Assembly: GCA_014281115.1 (NCBI GenBank)
Contig: JACONQ010000004.1
Location: 3,038,001 to 3,102,000 of the forward strand
DNA from: Laburnicola sp. R22_1
Lineage: Eukaryota > Ascomycota > Dothideomycetes > Pleosporales > Didymosphaeriaceae
Length of the DNA stretch: 64,000 bases
Direction of reading: 5' to 3'
The notes beneath the pieces are model-generated. The model was not told the DNA's origin. It did no database searches and saw nothing but the letters and a program-made list of their open reading frames with translations. Positions 1-14,170 of this stretch are shown piece after piece. Numbering within the stretch: position 1 is the stretch's first letter; each line of letters starts with the position of its first letter. The translations under genes and the position numbers were made by a program.

Positions 1-759
1 TCTTGCGCGTTACTAGGTCTATTTATATGTTTAGTAATCTCTTTTTTACTTTATATTTTATATATTAAATTAGCATACTATCTAACTATATATAGGCTAA
101 AGATCTTTTGTAACCTATATTTAATTCTTTTTCTAATTTTCTATAGTCTAGTACGTGCAAATAGGTCTATCTAGTACGCCTTAGATTCTACTACAACTAA
201 CTCTAAAACTCTAAAAACCTAAAATAGCAATTCTTAAATTATAATTATCTACCTGTTCTATTTATCTAAAGTTATGTGTAATAGATATTACTATCTTTTT
301 AGTATAGGTGTAGGAATTTGCTAAGGGAATTTAGTTATAGGAAGAATAATAAGTGTAAAAGAGTTAAGAACTATAATAAATTATATTTATCTAGACCTTA
401 TCCTAATTGCGTAATAAGTTATTATAAGTTTTACGTATTCTTAAACTAAATAGGCTTTAAGTAATAGATATAAGCAAAGTAACTAGCTCTTAAACTTACT
501 TAGTATCGCTTGCTAGTGCTAAGAGTACTAGCTCTTAGCTAAGAGAACCTTTTAAATAGAGCCTACTTCCTACATCGTAGCTCTTTAAGCTACGTCCTAT
601 TATTCAGTTTGCTTACTTGCTATTTATCTATTTCTATTAATAATGTATCTACTGTTACCTCTTACTTTTAATTTTACTGCCCCTTTGCTTTTAAAAAGAT
701 ATACTTAATAAACTAGAAACATCTATTTTAAGTATATATGTTTGTTAGGTTAGCTAAGA
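1..759. other. AT-rich RIP-type sequence, no gene recognised
   Basis: TA-rich sequence dense in CTA and TAG trinucleotides, with stops in all frames. I see no recognisable domain, repeat boundary or RNA gene. Confidence 0.6.
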
Positions 760-1480
760 AATATATATTTAATAAATTAATATACTAAAAAGTCTTTTTA
801 AAGCATTTATATTATATTTTATAGAATATCTATTACTATTTAAATATAGCGCTTACTTGTTAGGAGGAATCTAGTCTCTAAGGTAGCTAGCATAACTAAA
901 GTTAATTAAGGTTATATAACCTTTTTTATTCTTTATAAGATTACTAGGGGAGAGGTTATTGTAAATAATCTCTTTTTAATATATTTGCTTAATAGAGCTA
1001 GTAATTTGTGCAGTATAAATTTGTCTACTAGCAACTTTAATTTCAAATAGTTCTTTTTTTATAAAGCTAAAGATGTCTTTATTATTAATAAGAGGCTTAG
1101 GGTATACACGGACGATAGGGCAGCTATAAGATACTAAGTAATGGAGAATAGAAAACTTGTTGCGAATTAAGTATCTTTGGCGGTTATCTATGCTAACTTT
1201 AAAAATAGGAAATGCATCCTCTCTATTATTTAGTATTCTAATATAAGAATTAGCTCTATACTGTAAAATATAACACTTAGTCTAAAGCTCTTTCACTTTT
1301 TAACTATATAGTATAGGAGTTATAAAAGTATCTACCCAAGGAAAGTAACTAAGATTTAAAGAGTTTTGCTAGTTGCTACTCTAGTAAACGTAATATTTAT
1401 ATCCCTTATAGTTAATATTTATAATATATCTATCCTTAAATTAATATGTAAAAAATATAGGCTTTAATAATATTTTATAG
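760..1480 (-). pseudogene. Possible protein-kinase-like relic
   Basis: Read on the minus strand with TAG/TAA taken as mutated sense codons, one frame stays coherent for roughly 230 codons. Around 870-1000 it gives a pattern like IIYNNLSPSN followed by YITLINFSYA. This resembles the catalytic loop (H-x-D-L-x-x-x-N) and the DFG region of fungal protein-kinase-like proteins, but with the catalytic Asp of each motif reading as Asn, as G-to-A mutation would produce. Upstream lies a plausible N-lobe and hinge segment. The frame has several stops, so it is non-functional. The identity rests on motif resemblance only. It could be a captured host gene family member or cargo of a mobile element. What is seen is the motif pair and the frame; the kinase assignment is inference. 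Confidence 0.33.
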
Positions 1481-4400
1481 TATAGATTTAGCTAGGTAAT
1501 AGTAGAGCTAGTATAGACTAAGAGGATATTAAAATAGTAGACAGCTAGCTTTCTAAGTAGTTAGGTTAGACCTTTAACGTGCTTAAGCTAGTATTAGATA
1601 AATTAAGAATAGTATAGTAAGCAAATAGGTTAGTGTAAAAGCTAGATAGAGATAACATAACTTGATCTAGCAGTAGCTAGATAGGCTAATACTATTAACC
1701 TTATTTTATTAGCTTTGGCATTGTTAAGTTTCTTTTAAGGGATGCAACCTGTTGTTATTAAAGTAATTATTAAGTCTTAGGTTGCTGCGGTGTAAAATAC
1801 GTAGTGTTAGGCTAGAACAACTTTATATTCTAATACGGGCCGCCTTCACCCTAAAGACGCAGAGAACCTAATTAACAAAAGACCTGTCTAAGTTAAGGGG
1901 CATTCGTCCTTATCTAGGTTATGGACCTAATATAAACTAATATTACATAAAAAGTTAGTAAATAAGCATTAAATTTAGATTCTAGTTTTAAGGCTAACGA
2001 TAAGAGTATAGGAGAGTAGTCTTAAATAAATACTATTAATGCTAATTAAGTAATAGCTGCTAAATGTAATAGGTATAATAACCTAAGCTAAAATTATCTA
2101 TAAGATAGCTAAGTTCTATATAGCATTAGTAATGCCAACTTTTATAGTTTTCTATTAACACTTTCTACACATCTGGTTATTTTAAAAGGGATAATAAATA
2201 AAAAGCTTAACGTAGTTACAAAGAAGCATAATAAGGGACTAATGCTTTATAGAATGTGTAGACTAAGGAGTGGCTTTAAGAATAGAAGATAAAGAACTTA
2301 GTTTAATTGCGGACTTTATATATACCTTCTTACTCCTTATCTTATATACTATACCTTTCTACTATTTTAATATATACCTCTTAGTATAGTTAAGTATAGC
2401 TATAGAAGTAATAGCGGCATTCCCCTTATATAGAGTTCTATTATTACCGGTAATATATACTCTAAGGTTTAATAGAGTTAAGTTATAGAAGTAAGATTTT
2501 AGACGTATTTATAGCCTATACATATATTAATACTAGATATAATATAGGCACTATATGCCTTAGTTATGAGGAAGTAGTAGAGTAATGTAAAATATGCGAC
2601 GAGGTAGTTGTTCTACAACTACTCCTTAGTCTTTTTTTAATCTTCTTAACCTAAAAGGACTTATAGTGACTTTTATTATAATGTTATTTATATATATAGG
2701 CAACTAGCACTACTAGTAGCATGTAATAAAAGGGAGTATAATAAAATAGTAGAGTGTGGACGAGAACTATAAATACAAAAATCTAGTTATAGTGGTCTAA
2801 CTTATGCATACATGTACGTTCTATATAGAAAAGCATAACTAGTAACTAGAAGGAAAGCGTTAATAGGATTTGGACTAGTTGTTTATAAGAACTAGATTAT
2901 AGTAATATAATTAGCTAATTTGTTAAAGATTACTTAATCTCTAAATCCTAGCTAAGAAAAGGTAGTTGCGTCTACTTAGGTAAGATTTTCTAAGTTGTAC
3001 TTTTAGGTAGTACTTCTTATTAGCTGTACCTACCCTGCTAAGGATTATAGAAGCTAGTAACCCTAGATAAGGATTTCTTAGTTGCGCTTCCTAGTATTTA
3101 TAAAGCTACGTCTAATACTTGCTAATATAGTATAGGCAAAGCTGCGATCTAGTACCTCTCTTTACTTATTTAATTACTTATTTAAAATAGGGCCCTAATA
3201 CTGCAACTATATTTTATAATAATATATTTAGCTAAGTAAAGCAGCTAAAGACTATTATAAAATTTAAAGGCATGTGTAGACTAATAATAGTATAAAACTT
3301 AGTGTTAAGTAGTATAAGTAGCTTCTAGTTATATTAGGACTAGCAGCTAAATTATTAATTATTTTAGATATATTCTATTTCTCTATTATAAATCTTATAT
3401 ATTAAAGGACATCTAATATCTGCCTTTAGATTACTAGTTTAAATTCTAGCTGTTACTTTACTAGTAAAAGTTAATAAGTTTTCTATTAAAGCTAGAGTGT
3501 ATTATCTTGCTTATAGAGGACTTATAGTTATTTAAATTAGATTAAAAAGATTTATAATAGTCTTTTACCTTAGTTAATCTATTATAAAGATAACTATTTA
3601 CTAGCTATAATATAATAGTATTTATAGTAGAGAGATTAAAAGTAAACTAGTAATAAGTTGTAATTGTTCTATAGTTATATGTAATTATTTGCAATTATTA
3701 CGTATTTAATATAATTATATTATAGCAACAGCAGCTTACTTTATAATAATAGTAGGTTAGATAATTATACTTAGGTAGTAATACTCTACATTTAGTCTAG
3801 TATATAAATGGCTTAAGCATCCTAGCAAAAATAATATCTATAGACATCCTAAATTTATTGCTTCTACCTAAATTTAATAAATATACTTTTTATAAGTACT
3901 TCGTAAGCAAATTCTTATATATAACACACTTGCATAAATTATAGATTATAATCTAAAATAAATAATTCTTTGTCTAAGTAGGATTAATAGTAATAAAGGT
4001 TAACAGAATTATAGTACTAGAGAAAAATAAGAATAGAATTTTAGAGTTTTATAAAGAAAGGGTTAGTAATATAAAGCAGTAATAGAGAACATATATACTA
4101 ATTACACTATAGATAGGACCTAGTAGTTATAAGTTATTAAAATACAAAGAGAGATCTCTAACTTAACTTATTAAAGAAGCCTCTGCCTAAATCATATTAG
4201 TGTTAGTTAATACTAAAGGTACTAGAGCGTTGAAAATTTATAAAAAGAGGAATAATTAGGATTTCGAATATCTTAGTAGTGCTGGGAAAGATATAAAGTT
4301 AGTTTTAATTTGTTAAAATTCTAAGTGAGTATTTTTTTATACTAGTGTACTTAGATTTAGATATGTTATAAAATAGAAGTAATTTTATAACATATTTTGT

Positions 4401-5327
4401 AGATAGTTAATTTTAGAGACATATTATAGTGCTGTCTATAAGTAAAGCGGCTACGTTAAAAAAATATTACTACTAACTTAGTCTGTTTAGACAACTTCTT
4501 TAATATTTTTAATAGTTAACTTAAATATATTGCTGGTAGGTAATCCTATTTAAAAGATAAGTATTAAAAGTAAAGTAATATTATCTCTAGAGCAGAAGGC
4601 ATTAAACTTACACTTATACAATATCTAAGATAAAGAACTTGATTTAACTAGCTTAGTTAAGGCTATAAGAGTTAACTTAATTTAGCCTAAAGTACTATCT
4701 ACAAACTCCTCTCTCCACCTTTTAGGTAGTCTCTTAGAAGGCAGTATTTGTCTGTAGAAATCTTATACTACTAGCAGAGTTAGCTTAGCCTCTAGCTTAT
4801 TTAAAGTAGCAGAATAATCTTTATCTACTATGCTAGGCCTTTTAAGTAGCCTTAAATTAATATTTGCTAGCTTTGTTAGTTGCGTAAATATAGTATTTTA
4901 GCCTTAGTAAATCTACCCATTAGAAAGTCTTAAATTAACTACTTATCTTTAGCAGCTATCTTAAAATTAAAAACTCTATTAATGTTGCTGTAGTATAGAT
5001 GCTATATAAGCTTTTAGCTATAGACAAATTCTATAATATATTTAAGGAGGTATTTAAACTATAATTTAGATCGTTTAAATAGCTATTAAATAGTATATAC
5101 TAATCTGCAAAACTTTAAGGCATTATATTTAAGCTTTTATAAATGCTTACTTCTTTTGTTATTACAAAATAGTCTCTTATACGTAAACTTAATAATATAC
5201 TTTACTCTTATTACTAACCAATTTAAGAGGGCGCCTTTACTAGGATAATTATTTAATATTTAAATAGCTAATACTGTTGAATGGGTACTCTACAGCTAGC
5301 TGTATAGACATCGAATTCTAATTCTCT
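1481..5327. other. AT-rich RIP-type sequence, unresolved
   Basis: About 3.8 kb of mutated AT-rich DNA. A slightly less degraded patch lies at about 1833-1930 (GGGCCGCC and CCTAAAGACGC motifs). No domain, terminal repeat or target duplication could be assigned. Confidence 0.55.
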
Positions 5328-5333
5328 ATACTA

Positions 5334-5550
5334 GCAAGCGTGGAGGGTGTACGGGGCGATCGTACGAGGAAAAGGAAATAACATAACAGAACAACTTGGT
5401 ATTGATTGCTTGTCTCTAGAGAGGGTGCGGATGGAAAGGAGAAGATCTTGCGGCGCACGGGCATCACGTGATCCCCACGTGATGCCATCGTGCGGCAATA
5501 TTGAAACCTCAACACCCTTAGGTGCCCTTGCCCGTACGGTGTACGGACAA
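5334..5550. mobile_element. 217-bp GC-rich insert with 6-bp target duplication
   Basis: An unmutated GC-rich block is flanked by a perfect 6-bp direct repeat ATACTA (5328-5333 and 5551-5556), which suggests transposition. It carries a direct GGTGTACGG motif near both ends and a central inverted repeat of two CACGTG boxes (GCATCACGTG ... CACGTGATGC, about 5460-5485). The ends do not show TG...CA or clear terminal inverted repeats. The short open frames on both strands here look like by-products of the low stop density in GC-rich DNA. It could be a small non-autonomous element, a solo LTR with mutated ends, or a remnant. Confidence 0.5.
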
Positions 5551-5556
5551 ATACTA

Positions 5557-6614
5557 ATATTTTCTAGATAGTTGCCTATGCTTAAAGTCTTGCTAATTAT
5601 TTAAAAATACTATCTAAACCTTAGTTATTATTAGTCTAAATATCTTTGCTAATTTTAATAAACGAATACCTAAATTACTCCTAGAAGAAAGTATAGTAAT
5701 AGTATACTAAGAATAGTAGCGCAACTAAAAATTCTTATATAGTTAATATAACTAAATTATTTTTAGTAAGTAAGATATAGTAAAAATATATAAGTTAGGA
5801 GTATAGAGATATAAAAGTACGTAGGTGTATAAGTATAACTAAAAAATTCTTAGGTAGAATAGATAGGTACAAATCCTTTAGTAAGACAGAAAGGCTTAGC
5901 TCGTTTTGCTAATAGGAATTAGGTTTAAGATAATTAGTTAATATTAATTTTATTTTAATATAGACTAGCGTACCTTAGACCTACTACCGTCTACTAGGTA
6001 TAAGCTAGCTAGGCTACTATTCTTATTACTTACCTTATTATAATTAGCATTGTCTATAGGTTCTTAAGGCTTTCTAGAAGGCTCTTAGAAAAATAGGGCA
6101 ACTAATAATAAAGGTTTTTAGTAGGATTAAGAGAGACGTATAACTAAAGTATAGTACTAAGTTCTTATTATAGCTTTAGTTAAGCTGCGTTAAGCCTATG
6201 CTTTAGGACTAAGCTTAAGGATTTTAAAGATTAGGTGCAAATGCTAATACACTTTTTCTGTTCTCTAGAAATAGCTTAAGCTAAATTACATTAAAAATAG
6301 TTTTTTAAGCTATATATTAGCTAGTGAATTAAAGCATATTAGTAAAGCTAATTCTATCTTAGATAAAGGGAGGATAATTATACTTTATCCGCCTATTCTG
6401 TTTTAGTTAGGTAATATTGTTTTTAATATCTATAGTAGATAGACCTATGCATATCCTTTAGAAGCAGTTTTAGAGTTATAATTTTAGCTCTAATTAAATA
6501 CTTAATATTAGCAAGTTAGCTAAGTGCATATATACTTTTAGAGGAATGCTAGTATAAATATAATAGTATTGCCTAGAGATTTGTCTAGCCTAATAATGCA
6601 TTTTACCTTAATAT
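5557..6614. other. AT-rich RIP-type sequence, unresolved
   Basis: Heavily mutated AT-rich DNA with stops in every frame. Nothing recognisable. Confidence 0.55.
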
Positions 6615-6930
6615 CTATGTCAGATAGACAGTCACTATGAAATCCAGTGGGTAGGTGTGTACGATCATATGGCCCCTTACAGTGGTAATCAGTGTAAATC
6701 ACAGTGATTTCACTGTGAAATACACTAAGGAGGCTGGCGCACTACTGTTTTACACTGCCCCTGTACTAGTCTAAATAGTACTAGTGCGGCTTAGTACTAG
6801 ATAGTTACTTCTCGCGGTAGCCGAGCTTCTCCGACACAACACACACAATCAATCAATCAACCCACCACTTTTCCATCTCAACTCATCAAGAATACCCGTA
6901 TATTTGACAATCTAATAACTTTAGCATTTT
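6615..6930. other. GC-richer island with nested inverted repeat and leader-like tract
   Basis: About 300 bp of sequence little touched by RIP. 6692-6725 is an inverted repeat with 16-nt arms (14 of 16 paired, the inner 9 perfect, TCACAGTGA/TCACTGTGA) around a 2-nt centre. Several CAGTG/CACTG motifs surround it, as in subterminal sites of hAT-type transposons. 6830-6900 is a CA/CT-rich tract of the kind found in fungal 5' leaders. It could be the 5' end of a DNA transposon whose coding part is the mutated DNA downstream. No target duplication was found. Confidence 0.35.
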
Positions 6931-9699
6931 ACAAAGTTAGAAATCGTCTTCTTTTTATTAGTAGATAATAACTATAAAATATAGGATAACGCTGCATGTA
7001 AGAGTAGTAGGGAAAAAGTTGCCTACTTTTTTTAAAAAAATATAAAAGACTAGAGTTACTAATATAAAGATTAGACTTTTAGCATCTATTATATATTACT
7101 TTTTTAAATCTTTCTTTTATTATAAAAAGTGCGGGGCAAATCTAAAGTACATTAATAAGACCAAATAATGGAATAAATATGAGAATGCTAAGAGAAATAG
7201 CTACTACTACTCTAATCTAATCTCTACAAAAGATATAAGTAGAAATCCTATTAGTTTTAATTTATGAAAATAGTTTAGAGAGTGCCTTCAGTGCCTATCT
7301 TCTATCTAGATACGCCTAAAACTAAACTAGAAAAAATTCTACTAAATTAATTTAAGACCTAGAGGTTATAACTTATTATCTTTATATTCTTAGCTAAATA
7401 ACTATAGGTACTAAGCATAATACTACAACAGCTTTTAAAAGAATTATGTAAGAGAATGCTATAGTAATAAATTAATTGTTTATTTTGCTAGCTTTAACTA
7501 AAATAGTTAGTTGTAGTAGAAATCTAGTTATAAATATTACTTTACCTTTAGTTTTAATATTACATAATAAACTCTCTATATCTATATAACACTTTTCCTA
7601 GTACTTTGCAATAATAGAGTAATAAATATCTAAGCTATCTAGTTTAGGAAATTTATTTAGGGAATATACCTCTTTAATCTTATTAATTAATAGATTAGAA
7701 TATAGCTCAGATTCTATAATAATCTTATAGAAAGTAGACCTAAAAGTAAAAGTCTTACTTTAGATATAGACGCCCTAAATATTAGAGTATAAATAGCTTA
7801 ACTTATATCAGCTTAAGTACGACTCTTTATTAATTACTAATCCTACAAAATTAGTAACCTTTGCGTTAAGATTTTAGTTTAAGATAATATTATTATAGAA
7901 GATATTGCTGTAAACAATGTCTTTAGAATAGAGAAAGTATATAGTTAATATAACTTATTAGATCTAGTAAAGCTTTATAGTAGGTAGAATAGCTTTATTA
8001 TATTTTATATAATACTATTAAATTAAACTATAGTAGGCAAACTTTAAAAGAACTCTATTTTCTATAGAACTATAGTACCTAAGAATACTATAGTAGCTTC
8101 TAAGGCGTTTATATATTTATCTCTTTTATTTAATAAAATAAATATTATTTAAAAGAGTCTATTTTACGGCAGCATCTAGGCAGCTAGTAAATCTACTTAT
8201 TTTAGTACTAAGTAGATCCCTAAGACTTAGACTATATAGATACTATATTAATTAGTCTAAATACTATATTGCTAGCAATTATAGATTTTAAGTATTTGTT
8301 TAGTATTGCATTATAGGAGATAGGGATACCTTATACTTATTTTAGTTTAAGAAGACTAGTAGAAAAAATGGTTAAAGGGATAGTTAAAGCTATTTAAAAG
8401 CTATACTAGATAATGCCTAGAGTTAACTTAGGGGTTAACTTCGATATTAATTTATCTATAAAGAGTACTAGACCTAAACTAGCTTACGTATAGGCGTGTC
8501 TAGAGCTAATCTAGCTAGCCTTATTCTATCTATTAATTTGTTAAAATGCTTCTACCGTCTATTTTTAGGGCTATTATAACTTAAATAATATTAACTGCCT
8601 AAGTTTACGTATATAATTATAAGTTGTTTCTAGCTATAGTAGAGAGGTAGTAAGGAATAATAGCCCTAGGCTAGAGAAGCTTAGCGTAGAAATAATAACG
8701 TTGTATTAGATAAGAACTATATAGAGAAGAATACTACCTTAGATAATAAAGTAATAAGCTAATATAGCAAGGTTAACTATATTAGCTAACTTAGCTATAG
8801 CTAGATCTAGTTGTATTTACTACAATTATATTCTACTATTATTCTTACAAACTTCTATACTAACGCGCCTACTTACTATCCTACTAATCTTTTCTCTTAC
8901 CTAATATTACAGTGCTCCTTTCTACCCTGCTTATACGGACGTTAAAATAAAAACTAAAAAAAAAGGAAAAAAAAGTAATACATTAGGACTAATTAGTATT
9001 AATATTATATTAGATATAGGATATAGAGAAATAGTTCTTACTATCCTAATTAATTAGTAGTATAAATAAACTATAAGGTAAAGCAAGTAGATATGCAAAT
9101 ATATAAGGAAATAACTAGCTTTAAGAGAGTACCTAAAATAGGCCCTACCTAAGCGTACGCAGGGGTAGTTTATACTACTTAAGTATTTACTTAGTTACTT
9201 ACTTAAGTATTTAAATAAAAGGAAAGTTATTATTTACTTAGTTATTATTTACTTAGCTACGGCTTAGGCTAGAGCTAAAGTAGCTTAGCTTTACTTTAAA
9301 TAGATACTTATAATATATAGTACTTATATCTTTTAGCCTTTAACCTCTAATACTATATCTATTATAAACTGTTGTACGTATAAAGTAAGGGCTAATTCTA
9401 ATATTATTAGTTTGTTATAGAATAATAAGAAGTTAAGTTTCTTTTTATTATAGTCCTTTTTAGTACTATAGAAAGGAAAATAATAGGTCTAGTAAAAAGG
9501 TAGATAAGACAAGTAGCTAATCTATTAAAAAGAACCTTACTAAGTCTAGTTGCGCCTTTTATGTAGATAGGGTGTAGTAAAATAAAAGTATTAGCCTAGC
9601 TTAGCGTACCTGTGTAGGACTACTATAAAAATCTAACTAAATTAAAGTCTAAATAGGTAGTAAATAGTTTAGTAGACTAGTAGTTATGCATAGCCTTAG
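6931..9699 (+). other. Mutated AT-rich DNA, possible transposase relic
   Basis: The stretch follows the island at 6615-6930 and is saturated with stops. A weak BED-finger-like spacing can be read on the plus strand at about 7090-7200, but I could not confirm the hAT catalytic or dimerisation motifs. 9165-9245 has short ACTTAAGTA / TTACTTAGTTA repeats. The assignment is very uncertain. Confidence 0.2.
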
Positions 9700-12600
9700 T
9701 GCCCTATAATATTATTAAAACGAAATACTATAAACAAAGTATTAATTATTAAAGCCCCTATATTAATACATGCCCTAGCTAAGTAGCTAGGCAGCTATTA
9801 ATAGGGCAAGAGAATAAGGGCTTATAAAACAAGGTTAATAGTATTAGCTAACCTAGTTACTGCTAGATCTGTAAGCTCTAGTATACTCTACCTACTAGTA
9901 TAGACATAGTATAAACTAACTAACTTATACTTAGGCGCTAAGGTAACTAATCTATATAAGTATAGAGGTTAGTATTTGCATATTTACTATTGTCTATTAG
10001 TTTAGCCTAGTGCACACGCTCCTAGTGAGCTTAATTGCCTCCCTTAAGCCTATAATTAATAATATTAAGATCTACTTTAATGGCGAGTATTAGTTTAAGT
10101 ATTTTGTTAATTACCTTAAACTTTACCTGCATGGCGTTCTCTAAACTAGTAGCTAGATATAATAGTATAAAAGCTATTCTACTAGTAAGACTATAAGTAG
10201 TAGGAATGTTGTTATCTGCATTATCTTTTAAATAAAATTTAGTAGCGTTAAGGTACTCTACCTACTAAAAAATCCTAACATATCTATTATAGTCTTTAAT
10301 ATCTTGCTGCCTAATAGAGATACTTCTATTATTGCTTATAGTATCTTATACAACTAACTCTATAGTTATTAGCTAGTAGGCTGCGCTCTAAAGTAAGGGC
10401 AGCCTACTTACTAATCTTTATAGTCTTGTTTAAGTGCACTTAAATAAGGCATATCTTAGCTATAATATAGCGTAAGGTAGTAAGTAGAAGGAATAAAAGG
10501 CTAGTAAAGTTTATAGTAAAAACAGTGCGATATTTATAGATAACACCTAAAGAAAAAATAGGAAAGTAAATTACCTACTTAGAAAGGGATAGGATAAGAT
10601 ATATATATATTAATATTATTATAGTAATAAATTAGTTTTTACGTAGTATGTACTAGCGCGTCTCTATTGCTTCTAGAGTTTAATCTAGAAAATATTTAAA
10701 TATATTCTTCTACTCTATATCTATTCTTTCTTTATATAAAAGTAATTACTATTTATCTAGCTTTAACTATAGTTTATATATTTGTTAGTAAAAGCGCATA
10801 TTGTCTTTGTTGAATTTTTAATTACTACTAAGGGTAGGAGGTTTGTATTTGCCTACGTCTTTCTTTCTATTTTTGTCCTCTTTGTCTCTATTATCTTTTA
10901 GATAGTTACTATAACTAGTAGTATTACTATAGAAACTACTTATTAGATTTATATAGCACAGCGTTAAGCCTTTATAAGTATACGCAATATTACTATATTA
11001 GTATTCTAATAATAACTATGAGGCTAGTAATACTTAGGTTATTTGCATAACCTAGCCTCGTTTACTAAGAATACTAGAGTATAATACTATTAAGTTTAAA
11101 GGTACTTTTAACTTGCTATAATAGATAATTGCTGTTATAACTAAGAAGCCTTATAGTATAGAGTAAAGACTAGTATTAGCTATTTAGTAAGCTATATTCT
11201 TGCTGGGACTGCTATTAATATTAGATTAATTACTAGCCTTTATTCTTAGATAGGAATCTTTATAGGGAGTAAAACTAAGTTTTCCTCTCTATTTTAGATA
11301 TAGACTAATGTTATAGTTAGGACAATAATACTTATTGCAACGTTATAGTAGGTATTAAACTTAGGTCTTATAATCTAAGACTAATTTGTAATAGATTGCG
11401 CCCTTCTTTTTAATACTAGATAGTTGCTTAGTTTATACTATTAAGAAATTGTTACTAAAACTTTATAGGATGCCTTGTCTGCCTAGCTAAGTTCGTCCTT
11501 ATAGCTTTTCTTAATTTTGCTATTACTAGCGTTACTTTTCTTTATACGCCTAGTTAAATCTAGATTAATATATTAATTATTCTTTATTTTTTTAAGAGGA
11601 GAGATAGATTGTCTTAGGGAATAGAATAGCTCTTTAACTATTCCCTAAGTATATATACTATTATTGTTATTCTCTTTCTTAAGGTTATTTTAGGATAGGA
11701 CTAGGCTTCTAGCACTGCTACCTTAGCTGTTACTATTAAGAAGGCTGAGACTAGACTTATTACTAGCTCTAAAATAGAAATTTAGACTACTAGGTATTAG
11801 TAGAGGCGTTTGCTTAGGTGTAGGCATATAGTTAAGTATAAAACTCTCTGCCTATTACTTAAATAGCCTTTACTACTTTACTAAGTAAGGGTCTTCTAGC
11901 TTTAGTTTTAATATAATGTCTAATATCTCTACTAAGGAGATTACTATCTTACTAGATAAATAGCGTATTTAATTATATATTAATAGCAATCTATTTATTA
12001 TATTAACGTTAAAAAGTAGTTTGCCTTCTACTAGTAATAACGTTAAAGATATTAAAATAGACCCCTTAACTAGTACTAGAATACTACTTACTATAGTAAA
12101 TACCTTTTATACCTTTTATAGAGAGGCTATATATACTAGCTATGTCTGGATTACTATTCTATCTATTATAGTATCCTTTAGTACTTATCGCTTTATTACT
12201 AGGCTTAACTCACGTTATATTATAGTGCACTTTAGCTACGTTGCTCTTTATAATTAAAGAAAATTCTACTAGTAAATTAGTAAATAAGTACTATATTCTA
12301 CCTACATACTTACCTAGACTATTTCTATTAAATAAACTATTTAAAGCTAAGTTTATCTTTATAATAATTATAGCATAGTCTATCCCTCTTTTAATAAGTA
12401 ATTTCTTACTAAACTAGTAATGTTCTAGCTTCATTAATTTATAAGTAGTACTAAAACTACTAACTATATTTATACCTATATATTAGTTTAGTTTTATTAG
12501 CCTATAATAATTAGTAAGTAGGTAATACTATTATTTAGTAAACTAGAAGCATCTATAGCTTTAGGTAAAGTAGATACTTTTAGGTTTAAAAAGCACAATG

Positions 12601-14170
12601 TATTTAGATTTAGCATTAAGAAATTATTAATATAAAACTACTTTCTAGTATCTTTAGAACTGATTTCTAGATAACTATGCTTTGCTATCTTTGTTATAGT
12701 TATTAATTTAGCCTTAGATTTTAGTTTAGGGTTAGATGCTTAAGAAACGTATAGAGCGAATTTTATAGAAAAAAAAGAGTTTAATAAAAAGGTGCTATAA
12801 GAGGAGGCTATTTTTAGTATAGAAATTTAGTAACTTTTCTAATTGTAAGAAGTTTAATAGAAGCAGCTTGCTCTAAACTAAGCATTACTTTATATATTAT
12901 AGTTAATACTACTACTTAAGAATAGTCTATATTAATGCTATATCTATTATAGAAATAGTTATGGTTGGTATAGTTAGTAGTATAAGAGCGCTTCCTATAG
13001 AGAGGATAAATAAACTTAAAGCCTATTAGTATTAGCATTTTTAAGAGGACTGCGTATTGCTCTCCTAAGCAGTATAAATAGACTTATTATATTAAGGGTT
13101 AGCCTAGCTTATCTAACGCTTAGCTAGTAAATAGTTATTATAACTAGGTTGTATGTATTTTTTAGCTGTCTAAGGATCTATATTACTTTAGATAATACTA
13201 CTAATTACTAGCTTCTTTTTTAATCTCTAACTATCTTACGTAGGATAGGCCTATGCTAGATAATATATAAATGCGTAATTTCTACTAACAGCGCTCTATA
13301 CTATTTAATAATTAGACTTTAGGGCTTTATTTACCTCCTATAGCATGCCTAAAACTATTTCTAAGCTATTAGCTACTAACCTTTAGGTATTAGTCCCCTA
13401 CTAGTTATATTATAATATTATAGTAATACTATATACTTTATATAAGGTAGAGCATCTTACTAGAACTATAGTGCTAACATAAATACTAAAATAGTCTAAA
13501 TTAATATATTATATAGGTAAATAGCTGCGTTACTACCTAAAGAATTAGTCTAGTATATTTAACTAAAGGAGTAAGACGCAATATAAGGATATTAGAGCTA
13601 GGATAATAGTATAAAAGATATGCATTTATTTGCTTAAAATAGGAATAAAAAAGGGTATAGTAAATGCTATTAGCAAGTCTAGAGTAAATAAAAAAGATAT
13701 TATAAAACTATATGCTAGTATAGCTATATAATAGGTAGCAAGCTTTATCTTTTAGCTGTAGCTGCTACTAATATAAAGTAAGCAAGCATCTTAGAAAAAA
13801 AGAGAAAGAGCTTATAATAAAAAAAGAAGAGAAGTAAGTATATAAGAGTATAAAAATAGAAAGTAAAGGGGCTACTAAATATAAGCTAAGTATTAGTTTT
13901 AGTAGCTATAATTATCAAGGTACAAAAAGCTAGACAGTGCAGCCTATATAAAAGTAAAATAACAGAGATAAGAAAAGGTAGTATAGTAATAGGTAGTAGT
14001 AGATTTAAAAAATGCCCTATAAGGGATTTGCTAAAGTCTAATAAGAGTAGTTAGTATCGCTAATAGGGTGTAGATAGAGTAATAAGAGTAGAGAGGAAAG
14101 GGTAAGGAGAAGGGGAGAAAAATAATAGTAGAGAGAGGGACTTTTATAATAGACGTTAAGGCTAATTACT
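9700..14170. other. AT-rich RIP-type sequence, unresolved
   Basis: About 4.5 kb of degraded DNA. On the minus strand at about 10640-12000, reading through stops gives a long glutamine-rich frame that might derive from a retroelement gag, but no zinc knuckle is visible. A 78-codon open frame at 12021-12257 (+) has no recognisable domain and is probably chance. A lysine/arginine-rich plus-strand reading at 13790-14150 was not identified. Confidence 0.4.

Noticed and set aside
5318..5571. Two overlapping short open frames on opposite strands (65 and 74 codons)
   Set aside because: They lie in a small GC-rich insert where stops are rare; no domain and no conserved start.
12021..12257. 78-codon plus-strand frame
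   Set aside because: Composition matches surrounding mutated DNA and no motif is visible.
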